A DNA stretch of 64,000 bases from CAWDYA01 sp963806495 (GCA_963806495.1 CAWDYA010000008.1:310001-374000); one strand, 5' to 3'; positions 1 through 8,241 are shown, counted from the first letter of the stretch. A program made the numbers and translations. The notes: generated from the letters alone by a model not told the origin.

Positions 1-14
1 TGTCCCTCGAGACC

Positions 15-2073
15 TTGACCCTCTGGGTGCCGATCTTCGGGGTGGGCGGGATGGTGTTCGCCTTCCTCATCTACCTGAACATCACGCGCCGGCCCGACGG
101 CAGCCAGAAGATGAAGGAGATCGCCGAGGCGATCCACAGCGGCGCCATGGCCTATCTCAAGCGCCAGTACAGCATCCTGGCCATGTTCATCGTCGTGGTC
201 GCCGCCCTGCTGATCTTCTCGCTCGGGGCGCCCACGGCCGCGGCCTTCGTGAGCGGAGCGATCTGCTCCGTGCTGGCCGGCTACTTCGGCATGCAGGCCG
301 CCACAAAGGCCAACGTGCGCACCTCCGAGGCCGCCCGGGCCACGGGGCAGGACGACGCGCTGCTCACCGCGTTCCAGGGGGGCGCCGTCATGGGCGTGGC
401 GGTCGCCGCGCTCGGCCTGATCGGCGTCGGCGTCCTGTTCCTCATGTACGGCAAGCCGGACACGGCACGGATCATCAACGGCTTCGCCATGGGAGCCTCC
501 TCCATCGCCCTGTTCGCCCGTGTGGGAGGCGGCATCTACACGAAGGCGGCCGACGTGGGCGCCGACCTGGTTGGCAAGGTCGAGGCCGGAATTCCCGAGG
601 ACGACCCGCGCAACCCGGGCGTCATCGCCGACAACGTGGGCGACAACGTGGGCGACGTGGCCGGGATGGGGGCCGACATCTTCGAGTCGTACGTCGGGTC
701 GATCGTGGCCACCATCGCCATCGGCGCCACGCTGCTGCCCGACGCGCTGCACATCCTGAAGGCGCATGCGGCCGTGCCGGACGACCACGTCAAGGCGATC
801 CTGATGGCGCTGCCGCTGCTGCTGGCCGGAATCGGCCTGGTGGCCTCGTTCATCGGAATCCTGTCGATGTACGTGCTCAAGTCGTGGAACCCCGCCGCGG
901 CCCTGCGCTACTCGACCTTCATCGCGGCGGCGCTGTTCCTTGCCGGCGGCTACGCGATCATCCGGTCGTACGACGTCAGCAACAACGTCTTCTGGGCCGT
1001 GCTGGGCGGCACGATCTGCGGCATCATGATCGGCCTCATCACCGAGTACTACACCTCCGCCGCGCCTGTCCGTCGCATCGCCGAGGCGAGCCGCACGGGC
1101 CCGGCCACCAACATCATCCACGGGCTGGCCGTGGGGCTGGAGTCGTCGACGCTGCCCGTGCTGACGATCTGTCTCGCGATCTTCATCGCCAACCGGGTCG
1201 CGGGGCTGTACGGGATCGGGATCGCGGCGGTGGGGATGCTGGCCACCGTGGGGATCACCATGTCGGTGGACGCCTATGGCCCGATCGCCGACAACGCCGG
1301 CGGCATCTCCGAGATGGCCGGGCTCGGACCCGATGTCCGCAAGATCACCGACGGGCTCGATTCGCTGGGCAACACGACGGCGGCGATCGGCAAAGGGTTC
1401 GCCATCGGATCCGCCGCCCTGACCGCACTGGCGCTGTTCTCGGCCTTCTCCCAGGCGGTCAGCTCCGCGCTCATCGCACGCGGGATGCCCGCGCTCACCA
1501 TCGAGATCACCGAGCCGAAGGTGGTCATCGGGCTGTTTCTCGGCGGGGCGCTCCCCTTCCTGATCGCGGCGATGACCATGACCTCCGTGGGCCGCGCCGC
1601 CGGCAAGATGGTCGAGGAGATCCGCCGGCAGTTCCGGGAGATCCCCGGCCTGCTCGAAGGCAAGGAAGGAGTCAAGCCCGACTCGGCCCGCTGCGTCGAC
1701 ATCTCCACACGGGCCGCGCTCAAGGAGATGATCCTGCCGGGCGTGGTGGCGGTGCTCGCCCCCGTCGTGGTCGGTTTCTGGCTCGGCCCCGAGGCGCTCG
1801 GCGGGATGCTGGCAGGAGCCACCGTGGCCGGCGTGCTGCTCGCCCTGATGATGGCCAATGGCGGCGGCGCGTGGGACAACGCCAAGAAGTCGATCGAGAA
1901 GGGCGAGCTGGCGGGCGAGAAGAAGGGGTCGAGCGCTCACGCCGCCGCGGTGGTGGGCGACACGGTCGGGGATCCCGTTCAAGGACACGTCGGGGCCGTC
2001 GATGAACATCCTGATCAAGCTGATGTCGGTGGTCAGCCTGGTCATCGCGCCGTTGATCGTCAAGTACATGTAG
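15..2073 (+). CDS. hppA: Membrane-bound ion-translocating pyrophosphatase, 5'-partial, one frame break
   Basis: Integral-membrane enzyme that couples PPi hydrolysis to pumping of H+ or Na+. The signature residues are present: D180..K188-x-E190, DNVGDNVGD at about 206-214, EYYT, and a late GDTVGDP motif. The potassium-site motif reads GNTTAA (about residue 451), with Ala where K+-independent enzymes have Lys, so a K+-dependent subclass is expected; the pumped ion cannot be assigned. The TTG at 15 is only the first start in the window; the frame is open to the left edge and a few N-terminal residues are probably missing. After VGDP (about 1974) the frame shifts by one extra base: the rest (FKDTSGPSMN and a last helix ending VKYM) is read in the next frame to a TAG at 2073. 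Without correction the protein would end in an unrelated hydrophilic tail. Confidence 0.95.
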
Positions 2074-2100
2074 TGTCGGGAGGGTGACGCGCCCACCCGG

Positions 2101-2277
2101 CGCGCGGCACGTCCCCCTCGCTCCCCTCTCCGCCGCCGGCCCGTCCGTGGGCGATCGGTCCGCCTCCCGCGCCCGTCGATGATGTCGGTGAGCTTCCCCG
2201 CCTGGACGGCGCGGGCGACTCCCGGCGGACCGCTCGCCCGGTCGGGCTCCCCGGCGGCTCCGCGATGGTCGCTTCGG
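2101..2277 (-). repeat. Dispersed intergenic repeat, copy A (inverted)
   Basis: Read on the minus strand, this ~177-bp segment matches 3695-3873 on the plus strand at close to 90% identity by eye, from CCGAAGCGACCATCGCGGAG to the CCGCGCG end. It holds several short GC-rich palindromes, including GCCC-GACC-GGGC. It lies just after hppA and before a decayed gene. It has no coding signal that fits its neighbours. Confidence 0.85.
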
Positions 2278-2307
2278 ACGACATGCCACGCGCCGATGAA
2301 TTCCCCG

Positions 2308-2596
2308 TCAGCGTTCTTTCAGGGCCGCCCGGATGAAGGCGCGCGCCGTCACGTACTGTTCCGTCCTCCAGACGCCTGCGAAGGGAAGCGTATGATTCTC
2401 GTCGTGCCTTCCTGACGATGTCCGCGTTCAGACGGGGGGTCTCGCGCCACCCGTAGAGAAGATCCTTGACGCTCCAGCCGTCGACGCAGGGCAAACCCGC
2501 GATGCGGGGTCCGGCCGCATCCAGCTCGTCTCGCAGCTTCGTCCAGGCGGCGGTGATCTGCCCGACGAGTTCCTCTCTCCTGCGCGGTATCGGCAT
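2308..2596 (-). pseudogene. Decayed ClbS/DfsB-like four-helix protein
   Basis: The start (ATG at 2596) encodes MPIPRRREELVGQI and then GLPCVDGWSVKDLL, typical of the N-terminus of ClbS/DfsB-family proteins (DUF1706-like four-helix bundle, related to a colibactin self-protection factor). The text then jumps straight to GWRETPRLNADIVRKARRES, a motif that in full-length relatives follows a ~28-residue helix. Shortly after, the frame breaks and the family's C-terminus (TEQYVTARAFIRAALKER, stop 2308) appears in another frame, with perhaps 50 residues missing before it. At least two internal deletions are therefore needed. What remains spans 289 bp against roughly 500 bp for an intact gene. Family assignment is from recalled motifs, not a search. 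Confidence 0.6.
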
Positions 2597-2906
2597 GCAG
2601 ACAGCGTACCAGCTCCCCGCGATCCAGAGGACGCACCCAGTGTAAACTGTCCAATCTTCCCAACACACCGCCCACCCGTGGCGACGGTACCCGGCCGGAA
2701 TGCCCCATGATCCCGTCCGGCATCCATCTTGCATTTGTATGGATGTCGATTCGTCATCCTTCCTGAATCACCACGCCCCGCCAGGATCGAGAGGAGTGTC
2801 ACGCTCACTCTACAGCTCCGTGGGCTCCGGCCCCCGGGCGGAGATCCGGCGACGGGCACAGGAGGGACCCAGTTTCTCTTCGATGACAAAGGAAGGAGGA
2901 GCCTGT
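2597..2906. other. Intergenic stretch between decayed gene and SYLF gene
   Basis: About 310 bp with no supported gene. It must hold the plus-strand promoter of the SYLF-domain gene; no convincing -35/-10 pair was found. A strong ribosome binding site, GGAAGGAGG, ends six to seven bases before the ATG at 2907. Confidence 0.5.
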
Positions 2907-3638
2907 ATGCGTTCACCACGATCGATGTTGAAATTCGCCGTCGCTCTCTTCGCCGCCGCGCTGATCGCGGCACCGGCGTTCGCCGGCCACGACGAGGGCA
3001 AGGAGATGGCAAAGAAGGACAAGAAGGCCGATCAGACGCTCCACGACGCGACGGCCGTGCTCGAAGCGTCGGTCTCCGCTCCCGACAAGGGGATCCCGAA
3101 GGACCTGCTCCAGAAGGCCGAGTGCGTCGGCGTGTTCCCGGGACTCAAGAAGGGGGCGTTCATCGTGGGCGGCGAGTTCGGCAGGGGTGTGTTCACCTGC
3201 CGCCAGAAGGATGGAACGATGGGTGCGCCCGCGTTCTTCACGATGGGCGGCCCGAGCATCGGCTGGCAGTTCGGCGGCGAGGAGGCGGACATCGTCCTGC
3301 TGGTGATGAACGACTCCGGCATGAAGCACCTGCTCGAGGACAAGTTCACCCTCGGCGGTCAGGCGGCCGCGGTCGCCGGCCCCGTGGGCCGCAATGCCAA
3401 GGCGGCGACCGATCTGCAGATGCACGCCCAGCTTCTGTCCTGGTCCCGCTCGCGGGGCGCCTTCCTCGGCGCGTCGCTCGACGGCATCGTGGTCAAGCAG
3501 GATCACGAGACCACGCAGGCGTTCTACGACCGGAAGATCCCGGCGGAGGATATTCTCGTGAAGCACGCCGTGGCCACTCCCGAGCGTGCCGCCGCCTTCG
3601 TGAGGAAGGTCAACAAGGAAGCCGAGCGCGGCTCGTAA
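2907..3638 (+). CDS. Secreted SYLF (Ysc84-type) lipid-binding domain protein
   Basis: A 243-residue protein with a Sec signal peptide (basic start, hydrophobic stretch, probable cut after APAFA at about residue 20). The rest is one SYLF/Ysc84 actin-binding-like domain: LQKAECVGVFPGLKKGAFI, a glycine-rich GGEFGRGVF strand, FFTMGGPSIGWQFGGE, and the late SRSRGAFLGASLDG motif. Bacterial members are periplasmic or envelope proteins thought to bind lipids; the exact role is unknown. The ATG at 2907 is chosen for its strong Shine-Dalgarno and because the signal peptide begins there; the frame is open further upstream. The gene stands alone between the two copies of an inverted repeat. Confidence 0.85.
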   Translation: MRSPRSMLKFAVALFAAALIAAPAFAGHDEGKEMAKKDKKADQTLHDATAVLEASVSAPDKGIPKDLLQKAECVGVFPGLKKGAFIVGGEFGRGVFTCRQKDGTMGAPAFFTMGGPSIGWQFGGEEADIVLLVMNDSGMKHLLEDKFTLGGQAAAVAGPVGRNAKAATDLQMHAQLLSWSRSRGAFLGASLDGIVVKQDHETTQAFYDRKIPAEDILVKHAVATPERAAAFVRKVNKEAERGS

Positions 3639-3694
3639 CGGAACAACGAACCGATCGGCCTGCCGCCGCGCCCCTCTGGGGCGCGGCGTGCCGG

Positions 3695-3873
3695 CCGAAG
3701 CGACCATCGCGGAGCCGCCGGGGAGCCCGACCGGGCGAACGGTCCGCCGGGAGTCGCCCGCGGCTTCCAACGCTGGAAGCTCACCGATGTCATCGACGGG
3801 CGCGGGAGGCGGACCAATCGCCCGTGGACGGGCCGGCGGCGCAGAGGGGAGCGAGGGCGACACGCCGCGCGAC
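3695..3873 (+). repeat. Dispersed intergenic repeat, copy B
   Basis: Plus-strand partner of copy A at 2101-2277. Identity is continuous for about 179 bp with around twenty substitutions, several clustered in one segment where this copy forms a perfect hairpin, GCTTCCA-ACGC-TGGAAGC; at the same place copy A forms a different small hairpin (CGCC-gtcca-GGCG). It sits between the convergent SYLF and transaldolase genes and runs into the 25-bp tandem array. Confidence 0.85.
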
Positions 3874-3957
3874 AGCGCGGGGCGATACGCCGCGCGACAG
3901 CGCGGGGCAACACGCCGCGCGACAGCGCGGGGCAACACGCCGCGCGACAGCGCGGAG
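3858..3957 (+). repeat. Four tandem 25-bp hairpin units
   Basis: Four consecutive 25-bp units starting at 3858, 3883, 3908 and 3933. They differ from the first mainly at the first four bases (CGAC, CGAT, CAAC, CAAC), and the last unit ends GGAG instead of GGGG. Each contains the perfect inverted repeat CCGCGC-GACA-GCGCGG, so the array can fold as four stem-loops. There are no spacers, so it is not a CRISPR. It lies eight bases past the 3' end of the transaldolase gene, in a convergent gap, which suits a REP-like terminator or mRNA-stabilising role. Confidence 0.92.
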
Positions 3958-3965
3958 GTAATCCT

Positions 3966-4610
3966 TCATCGGGACTTGCGCGCGTCCTCGAGAAACTGCG
4001 CGATGCCCCGATCGGTGAGCGGGTGGTGCTCCATCTGCCGGACCACGGAGAACGGCACCGTCACGGCGTCCGAGCCCGCCAGCGCCGCCTCGACCACGTG
4101 CACCGGCCCCCGCACCGAGGCGGCCAGGATCTGAGTGTTGCCGTCCAGGTCGTTGCGATAGATCTCGGCGATGGCCCGGATGAGCTGCATCCCGTCGAAC
4201 GAGACGTCGTCCAGCCGTCCCACGAACGGACAGATCCACGCCGCGCCCGCCTTGGCGGCCAGAATCGCCTGGCTCGGCGAGAAGATCAGGGTCATCGTCG
4301 ACGGGATCCCCGCATCGGCCAGGGTCCTGCAGGCGATCAGGCCTTCCCGGTTGAGCGGGATCTTCACGTGAACGTTGTCGCCCCAGGAGTGGAGCCGCTT
4401 GCCCTCCTCGACGATGCCGGCGGCATCGAGCGAAGTCACTTCCGCGTTGACGGGTCCGGGCACAAGCTCCGCGATCGCCCGGATCGTCTCCTCGAGCTTC
4501 ACACCCGCCTTCGCGATCAGGGTCGGGTTCGTCGTCACGCCGTCCGCGAGGCCCATGCGCTGGGCTTCCCGGATCTCGGCCGGGTCGGCCGAGTCGATGA
4601 AGATCTTCAT
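3966..4610 (-). CDS. tal: Transaldolase / fructose-6-phosphate aldolase family enzyme
   Basis: A 214-residue small transaldolase of the FSA/TalC type, which forms a Schiff base with a C3 ketose unit and moves or releases it. The N-terminus MKIFIDSADPAEI and the GVTTNPTLIAK motif are classic, and the Schiff-base lysine is K83 in HVKIPLN. The length fits the short subfamily (about 210-220 residues). The ATG overlaps the stop of kdsC by four bases (ATGA), so it is the last gene of the kdsA-kdsC-tal operon. Linkage to Kdo synthesis suggests supply or balancing of pentose and arabinose-5-phosphate precursors (inference). Transaldolase versus aldolase activity cannot be told from the sequence alone. 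Confidence 0.9.
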   Translation of the reverse strand: MKIFIDSADPAEIREAQRMGLADGVTTNPTLIAKAGVKLEETIRAIAELVPGPVNAEVTSLDAAGIVEEGKRLHSWGDNVHVKIPLNREGLIACRTLADAGIPSTMTLIFSPSQAILAAKAGAAWICPFVGRLDDVSFDGMQLIRAIAEIYRNDLDGNTQILAASVRGPVHVVEAALAGSDAVTVPFSVVRQMEHHPLTDRGIAQFLEDARKSR

Positions 4611-5149
4611 GGTTTCTTCCCCGTGAATGCCGCCATCACCTGAGCCTTCAGACCCTTCTCCTCGATCAGCAGATCGATCAGCTCGCGCACGGCGCCGTGG
4701 CCCCCGGCCCGCTGGCAGACATAATCGACCTGGGACTTCACCTCGGGAACAGCGTTGGCCGGGGCCGCCGAGAAACCCGCCCGCCACAGAACCGGCAGAT
4801 CCTGGATGTCATCGCCCATGTAGGCGATCTCGTCGGGCTGGATCTCCTCCTCGCGCAGGATCTCGTTCCACCCCTCGAGCTTCTCGTGGAACCCCTGCTT
4901 GATCACCGCGACCGACAGCTCTCGCGCCCGCCGCTCCACCATCGCGGAGGTGCGGCCCGTCAGCAGCCCCACGCTCAACCCGGCCTTGCGGGCCATCGTG
5001 ATCCCCATCCCGTCCTGGATGTCGAACCGCTTGATCTCGCCGCCGCCACCGGGCCCGTCCTGGTAGTAGATGCCGCCGGCGGTCAGCACGCCGTCCACGT
5101 CGAGCAGCAGCATGCGGATGCGTGCGGTCTTCTCCTCGAAGACCTTCAT
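4607..5149 (-). CDS. kdsC: 3-deoxy-D-manno-octulosonate 8-phosphate phosphatase
   Basis: A 180-residue HAD-superfamily C0-type phosphatase that removes phosphate from Kdo-8-phosphate. The nucleophile and acid aspartates are D17 and D19 in LLLDVDGVLT. The KdsC hallmark IKRFDIQDGMGI and the GLLTGRTS motif follow, and the C-terminal MGDDIQDLPVL supplies the metal ligands. It starts inside the end of kdsA with a four-base ATGA overlap and ends with the same overlap into the transaldolase gene, so the three are almost certainly co-translated. A paralogue lies just across the divergent promoter region at 6135-6665. Confidence 0.92.
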   Translation of the reverse strand: MKVFEEKTARIRMLLLDVDGVLTAGGIYYQDGPGGGGEIKRFDIQDGMGITMARKAGLSVGLLTGRTSAMVERRARELSVAVIKQGFHEKLEGWNEILREEEIQPDEIAYMGDDIQDLPVLWRAGFSAAPANAVPEVKSQVDYVCQRAGGHGAVRELIDLLIEEKGLKAQVMAAFTGKKP

Positions 5150-6012
5150 CGCGCCCTCGCGGCCGCGTCGTCCGCCTCGCGCACGATCTGCGCGATCCGC
5201 TTCACCTGCGAGAGCATCCACTCCATGCGCTGAAGCGGATACTGGCTCGCCGCGTCGCACAGCGCCGCCTTCGGATCGGGGTGCGTCTCCATGAACAGCG
5301 CGTCGCAGCCGGCGGCCACCCCGGCCCGCGCGAGGTGCGGGATGAACTGCGGCTCGCCCCCGCGGGGGTCCTTGCTCGGGGTCCCGTACAGGCGCACGCT
5401 GTGCGTGGCGTCGTACACGACCGGCACTCCAAGACCCTTCATCACCGGGATCGAGATGAAATCGTTGACCAGCCGGTTGTAGCCGAACGAGCTGCCGCGC
5501 TCCGTCACGAGGATGTCCCGGCATCCGGCCAATCGCAGCTTGCCGACGGCACTGCCCATGTTGTGCGGCGCGAGGAACTGCCCCTTCTTCACGTTCACCG
5601 GACGTCCCGTCCGGCCCGCGGCCACCACGAGGCTGGTCTGCTGGCACAGATACGCCGGGATCTGGATCAGGTCGAGCACCTCGGCCGCGGCGGGCATGTC
5701 GGTCTCCCGGTGCACGTCGGAGGTGACCGGCACGCCGAACGACTCCTTGATGCGCTGCAGCAGGGCGAGCCCCTTGTCGATGCCCGGCCCGCGGTAGTAC
5801 TCGGCCGACGACCGGTTGTCCTTCTCGTACGAGGACTTGAAGATCAACCGGATGTCGAGCCGGCCCGCCAGCCCGGTCAGTGTTTCCGCGGTCTTCATCA
5901 TCAGGTCGTCGGCCTCGATCACACAGGGGCCGGCGATCAGGGCAAGCGGGTGACCCTGACCGATCATGATCCCGGAAACGGTCGCCGTACGGGGGGGTGC
6001 GATGTTCTCCAT
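5146..6012 (-). CDS. kdsA: Kdo-8-phosphate synthase, metal-dependent class
   Basis: A 288-residue TIM-barrel synthase condensing phosphoenolpyruvate with arabinose-5-phosphate in the cytoplasm, the first committed step to the LPS sugar Kdo. IAGPC places Cys30 at the metal position where metal-independent enzymes have Asn; H204 (DATHSVRL), E242 (FMETHPDP) and D253 complete the expected metal set, so it belongs to the metal-dependent class. Other landmarks are FKSSYEKDNRSS and GGEPQFIPHLARAG. It is the first gene of the kdsA-kdsC-tal operon. The arabinose-5-phosphate isomerase gene is not in the window. A TATACT box ends only eight bases before the ATG, so the transcript may be leaderless. Confidence 0.96.
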   Translation of the reverse strand: MENIAPPRTATVSGIMIGQGHPLALIAGPCVIEADDLMMKTAETLTGLAGRLDIRLIFKSSYEKDNRSSAEYYRGPGIDKGLALLQRIKESFGVPVTSDVHRETDMPAAAEVLDLIQIPAYLCQQTSLVVAAGRTGRPVNVKKGQFLAPHNMGSAVGKLRLAGCRDILVTERGSSFGYNRLVNDFISIPVMKGLGVPVVYDATHSVRLYGTPSKDPRGGEPQFIPHLARAGVAAGCDALFMETHPDPKAALCDAASQYPLQRMEWMLSQVKRIAQIVREADDAAARAR

Positions 6013-6020
6013 GACGGCTC

Positions 6021-6026
6021 AGTATA
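6021..6026 (-). promoter_or_regulatory. Probable -10 box for kdsA operon
   Basis: Read on the minus strand this is TATACT, eight bases before the kdsA ATG. No good -35 is visible at the usual spacing. There is no Shine-Dalgarno between box and start, which suits leaderless initiation. Confidence 0.4.
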
Positions 6027-6134
6027 CACAAACGGCCCGCGGGAGCGGGGCCGATGGGGGCCGGCGGTTCGTGATAACATGCTCCGCGCGGCAGCACCCG
6101 CGGCGGACGCGGGAAATCCTTCCAGGAGGGGGTT

Positions 6135-6665
6135 TTGCGTCTTTCGGATGACGTGGGCGAGCGCGCCCGGCGCGTCAGGATGATCCTCATGGACGTCGAT
6201 GGCGTCATGACCGATGGGCGCATCATATTCCAGGCGGAGATCGACGAGGCCAAGGGGTTCGACTCCAAGGACGGCGTCGGGCTTCGTATCGCCCAGCGCG
6301 CGGGGCTGGTGACCGGTGTCATCACGGGACGGCTCAGCATCGCCACCACGCGCCGGGCCGGCGAGCTGATGATGAGCGAGTTCCACCAGCGCGTGTTCCG
6401 CAAGGAAGAGGTGTTCGACTCCATCCTCAAGGCGCGGCGCCTCAAGGAGGAGGCGGTCTGTTTCATCGGCGACGATCTGGTCGACGTCCCGGTCCTGAAG
6501 CGTGCCGGCCTCGCCGCGGCGCCCGCCGACGCCTCGCCGGAGGCGCGCCGCATCGCCCACTTCGTCACGTCCCGTGACGGGGGGCGCGGCGCCGTGCGTG
6601 AGGTGATCGACTTCATACTCAAGGTGCAGGGCCATTGGGCCCGCGTCACGGAAGGCTATCTGTAG
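6135..6665 (+). CDS. Second KdsC-like HAD phosphatase
   Basis: A 176-residue HAD phosphatase of the KdsC/YrbI type: catalytic D20 and D22 in LMDVDGVMTDG, substrate-loop motif KGFDSKDGVGL, VITGRLS, and a metal-binding FIGDDLVDVPVL. It is clearly homologous to the KdsC at 4607-5149 but differs in the substrate loop (FDSKDG against FDIQDG), so the two may act on different sugar phosphates. It starts at a TTG (6135) preceded by AGGAGGGG, a strong ribosome site. It heads the rightward operon with the LapA- and LapB-like genes. Kdo-8-phosphate is the default substrate guess; another nonulosonate or phosphosugar is possible. Confidence 0.85.
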   Translation: MRLSDDVGERARRVRMILMDVDGVMTDGRIIFQAEIDEAKGFDSKDGVGLRIAQRAGLVTGVITGRLSIATTRRAGELMMSEFHQRVFRKEEVFDSILKARRLKEEAVCFIGDDLVDVPVLKRAGLAAAPADASPEARRIAHFVTSRDGGRGAVREVIDFILKVQGHWARVTEGYL

Positions 6666-6674
6666 GGGGCACCC

Positions 6675-7031
6675 ATGCCTTTCATGCGTTTCCTGGCTCT
6701 GATCCTGATCATCGCCGTCTTCGTCGGCGCGCTCGCGTTCGCCATCCAGAACAACGACCAGACGGCCACGCTGCGGCTCGGCTCCTGGCGCACCGATCCG
6801 CTGCCGGTGTTCGCCATCATCCTCGGCGCCTTTCTCGTGGGCGTGGTGTTCACCAGCCTGATCGGCGTGATCGAGGGGATGAAACTCCGCGTGAACAACG
6901 CCCGCCTGAAGCGGAAGGTGAAGAAGCTGCAGTCGGAGGTCGACGCGCTGAGGAACCTGCCGCTCGGCGGACCGGTGGAGCAGGAGCGCTCTCCCCTCCC
7001 ACCTCTGTCGGACGAGGACAGCGCGCTCTGA
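6675..7031 (+). CDS. lapA: LapA-domain (DUF1049) membrane protein
   Basis: A 118-residue inner-membrane protein. It has two hydrophobic helices (about residues 5-22 and 44-65) joined by the AIQNNDQTATLRLGSW segment characteristic of LapA, then a basic coiled-coil-like stretch NARLKRKVKKLQSEVDAL. In enterobacteria LapA pairs with LapB to tune LPS synthesis. Here it lies nine bases after the KdsC-like gene and one base before the LapB-like gene, the same pairing, which supports the role. The gene symbol is given by family and context. Confidence 0.85.
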   Translation: MPFMRFLALILIIAVFVGALAFAIQNNDQTATLRLGSWRTDPLPVFAIILGAFLVGVVFTSLIGVIEGMKLRVNNARLKRKVKKLQSEVDALRNLPLGGPVEQERSPLPPLSDEDSAL

Positions 7032-7032
7032 A

Positions 7033-8241
7033 ATGGAGTCGATCCTGCCCCAGCTCAACCTGACCTTCGCGCTCATCGTCGCCGCCGTCACGCTCGCCGG
7101 CTTCGGGGCCGGGTGGGCCGCCTCCAGCCTGATGCGCTGGTGGAACCGCGACGAGGCCGATATCAACGAGGATTTCGCCCGCCTCTACTCCGAGGGGATC
7201 GCGCATTACGTCGCCGGGCGCCGGGACGAGGCGATCGACGGTCTGACGCGGGCGGCCCGGCTGCGCACCGACGTGGTCGGGCTGTACCTGATCCTCGGCG
7301 ACCTGTATCGCGAGAAGGGGCTCTTCGACCGCGCCATCCGGGTCCACTCGGGGCTGCTGAGCCGGCAGGAGCTCACCCGCGCCGAGCGGGCGCAGGCCCA
7401 GGCCAGCCTCGGCGAGGACTTCAGGACCGCGGGGCTGGTGGAGCGCGCAAGGGAGGCGTTCGGCAAGGCGCTCGACCTCGACCCGCGCAATCTGCTGGCG
7501 CTGCATGCCATATCCCGGTTCTGCATCGAGGACCGGGACTGGGAGCGCGCGCTCGATCTGGAGGAGCAGGTGCTGCGTCTCGATCGCACGCGGAAGAGCC
7601 GCCCGCTCGCCTTCATCTACAACGAGATCGGGCGGGAGCACCTGGCCCAGGGAAACGACCGTCTTGCCCTGAGGAACTTCCAGAGGGCGATCGCCGTGGA
7701 CGACCGGACCTATCCGGCCCACATCTTTCTTGGCGACCTGCACTACAAGGACGGCCGCCTCAAGAAGGCCGTGGAGCACTGGGAGCGGGTGGTCGATCTC
7801 GAGCCGCGCCACCTGCATCTGGTCTTCGACCGGCTCGAGAGTGCCTACGCCGAGCTGGGGATGGGACGCTCGCTGGAGGAGCTGTGCCGTCGGGTCGCCG
7901 CCCGCGACGAAAACGACTGGCGGGCGAGGGTTCTGCTGGCACGCATCGAAAAGGGCCGCGGGGACTACGAATCGGCCTACCGGTACCTGCTCGAGGCGGC
8001 CCGCGTCTTCCCCCAGTCGCTCACGGTCCAGCAGGAGCTGTGGAACCTGACGCTGTCGCGCGGCCTCGACCGCAAGCACATCGAGGACTATCTTCGCCTC
8101 GCGGAAGGGGTCAACGAGTTCGCCGACCCGTTCATCTGCTCGACCTGCGGACACCGGTCGATCGAGTACCTGTGGCGTTGCCCCCAGTGCTTCGAGTGGG
8201 ACACATACGCGGAAGAGCGATCGAGGAGCCACACGTGGTAG
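7033..8241 (+). CDS. lapB: LapB/YciM-like TPR protein with zinc ribbon
   Basis: A 402-residue protein: one N-terminal transmembrane helix (about 10-30), a run of tetratricopeptide repeats through most of the chain (GIAHYVAGRRDEAIDGL, LYLILGDLYREKGLFDRAI and so on), and a C-terminal rubredoxin-type ribbon with two CxxC pairs (CSTCGHRS and CPQCFEW). This is the architecture of LapB, the membrane-anchored adaptor that controls LPS assembly through FtsH and LpxC in Escherichia coli. It starts one base after the lapA stop and overlaps the start of the DUF4388 gene by seven bases. Confidence 0.88.
   Translation: MESILPQLNLTFALIVAAVTLAGFGAGWAASSLMRWWNRDEADINEDFARLYSEGIAHYVAGRRDEAIDGLTRAARLRTDVVGLYLILGDLYREKGLFDRAIRVHSGLLSRQELTRAERAQAQASLGEDFRTAGLVERAREAFGKALDLDPRNLLALHAISRFCIEDRDWERALDLEEQVLRLDRTRKSRPLAFIYNEIGREHLAQGNDRLALRNFQRAIAVDDRTYPAHIFLGDLHYKDGRLKKAVEHWERVVDLEPRHLHLVFDRLESAYAELGMGRSLEELCRRVAARDENDWRARVLLARIEKGRGDYESAYRYLLEAARVFPQSLTVQQELWNLTLSRGLDRKHIEDYLRLAEGVNEFADPFICSTCGHRSIEYLWRCPQCFEWDTYAEERSRSHTW

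Noticed and set aside
884..2005. Long Arg/His-rich reading frame inside hppA
   Set aside because: Out-of-frame shadow of a high-GC gene; the composition is extreme and the pyrophosphatase frame has all family motifs.
3858..3957. Possible CRISPR array
   Set aside because: The four 25-bp repeats are directly adjacent with no spacers, and no cas gene is nearby.
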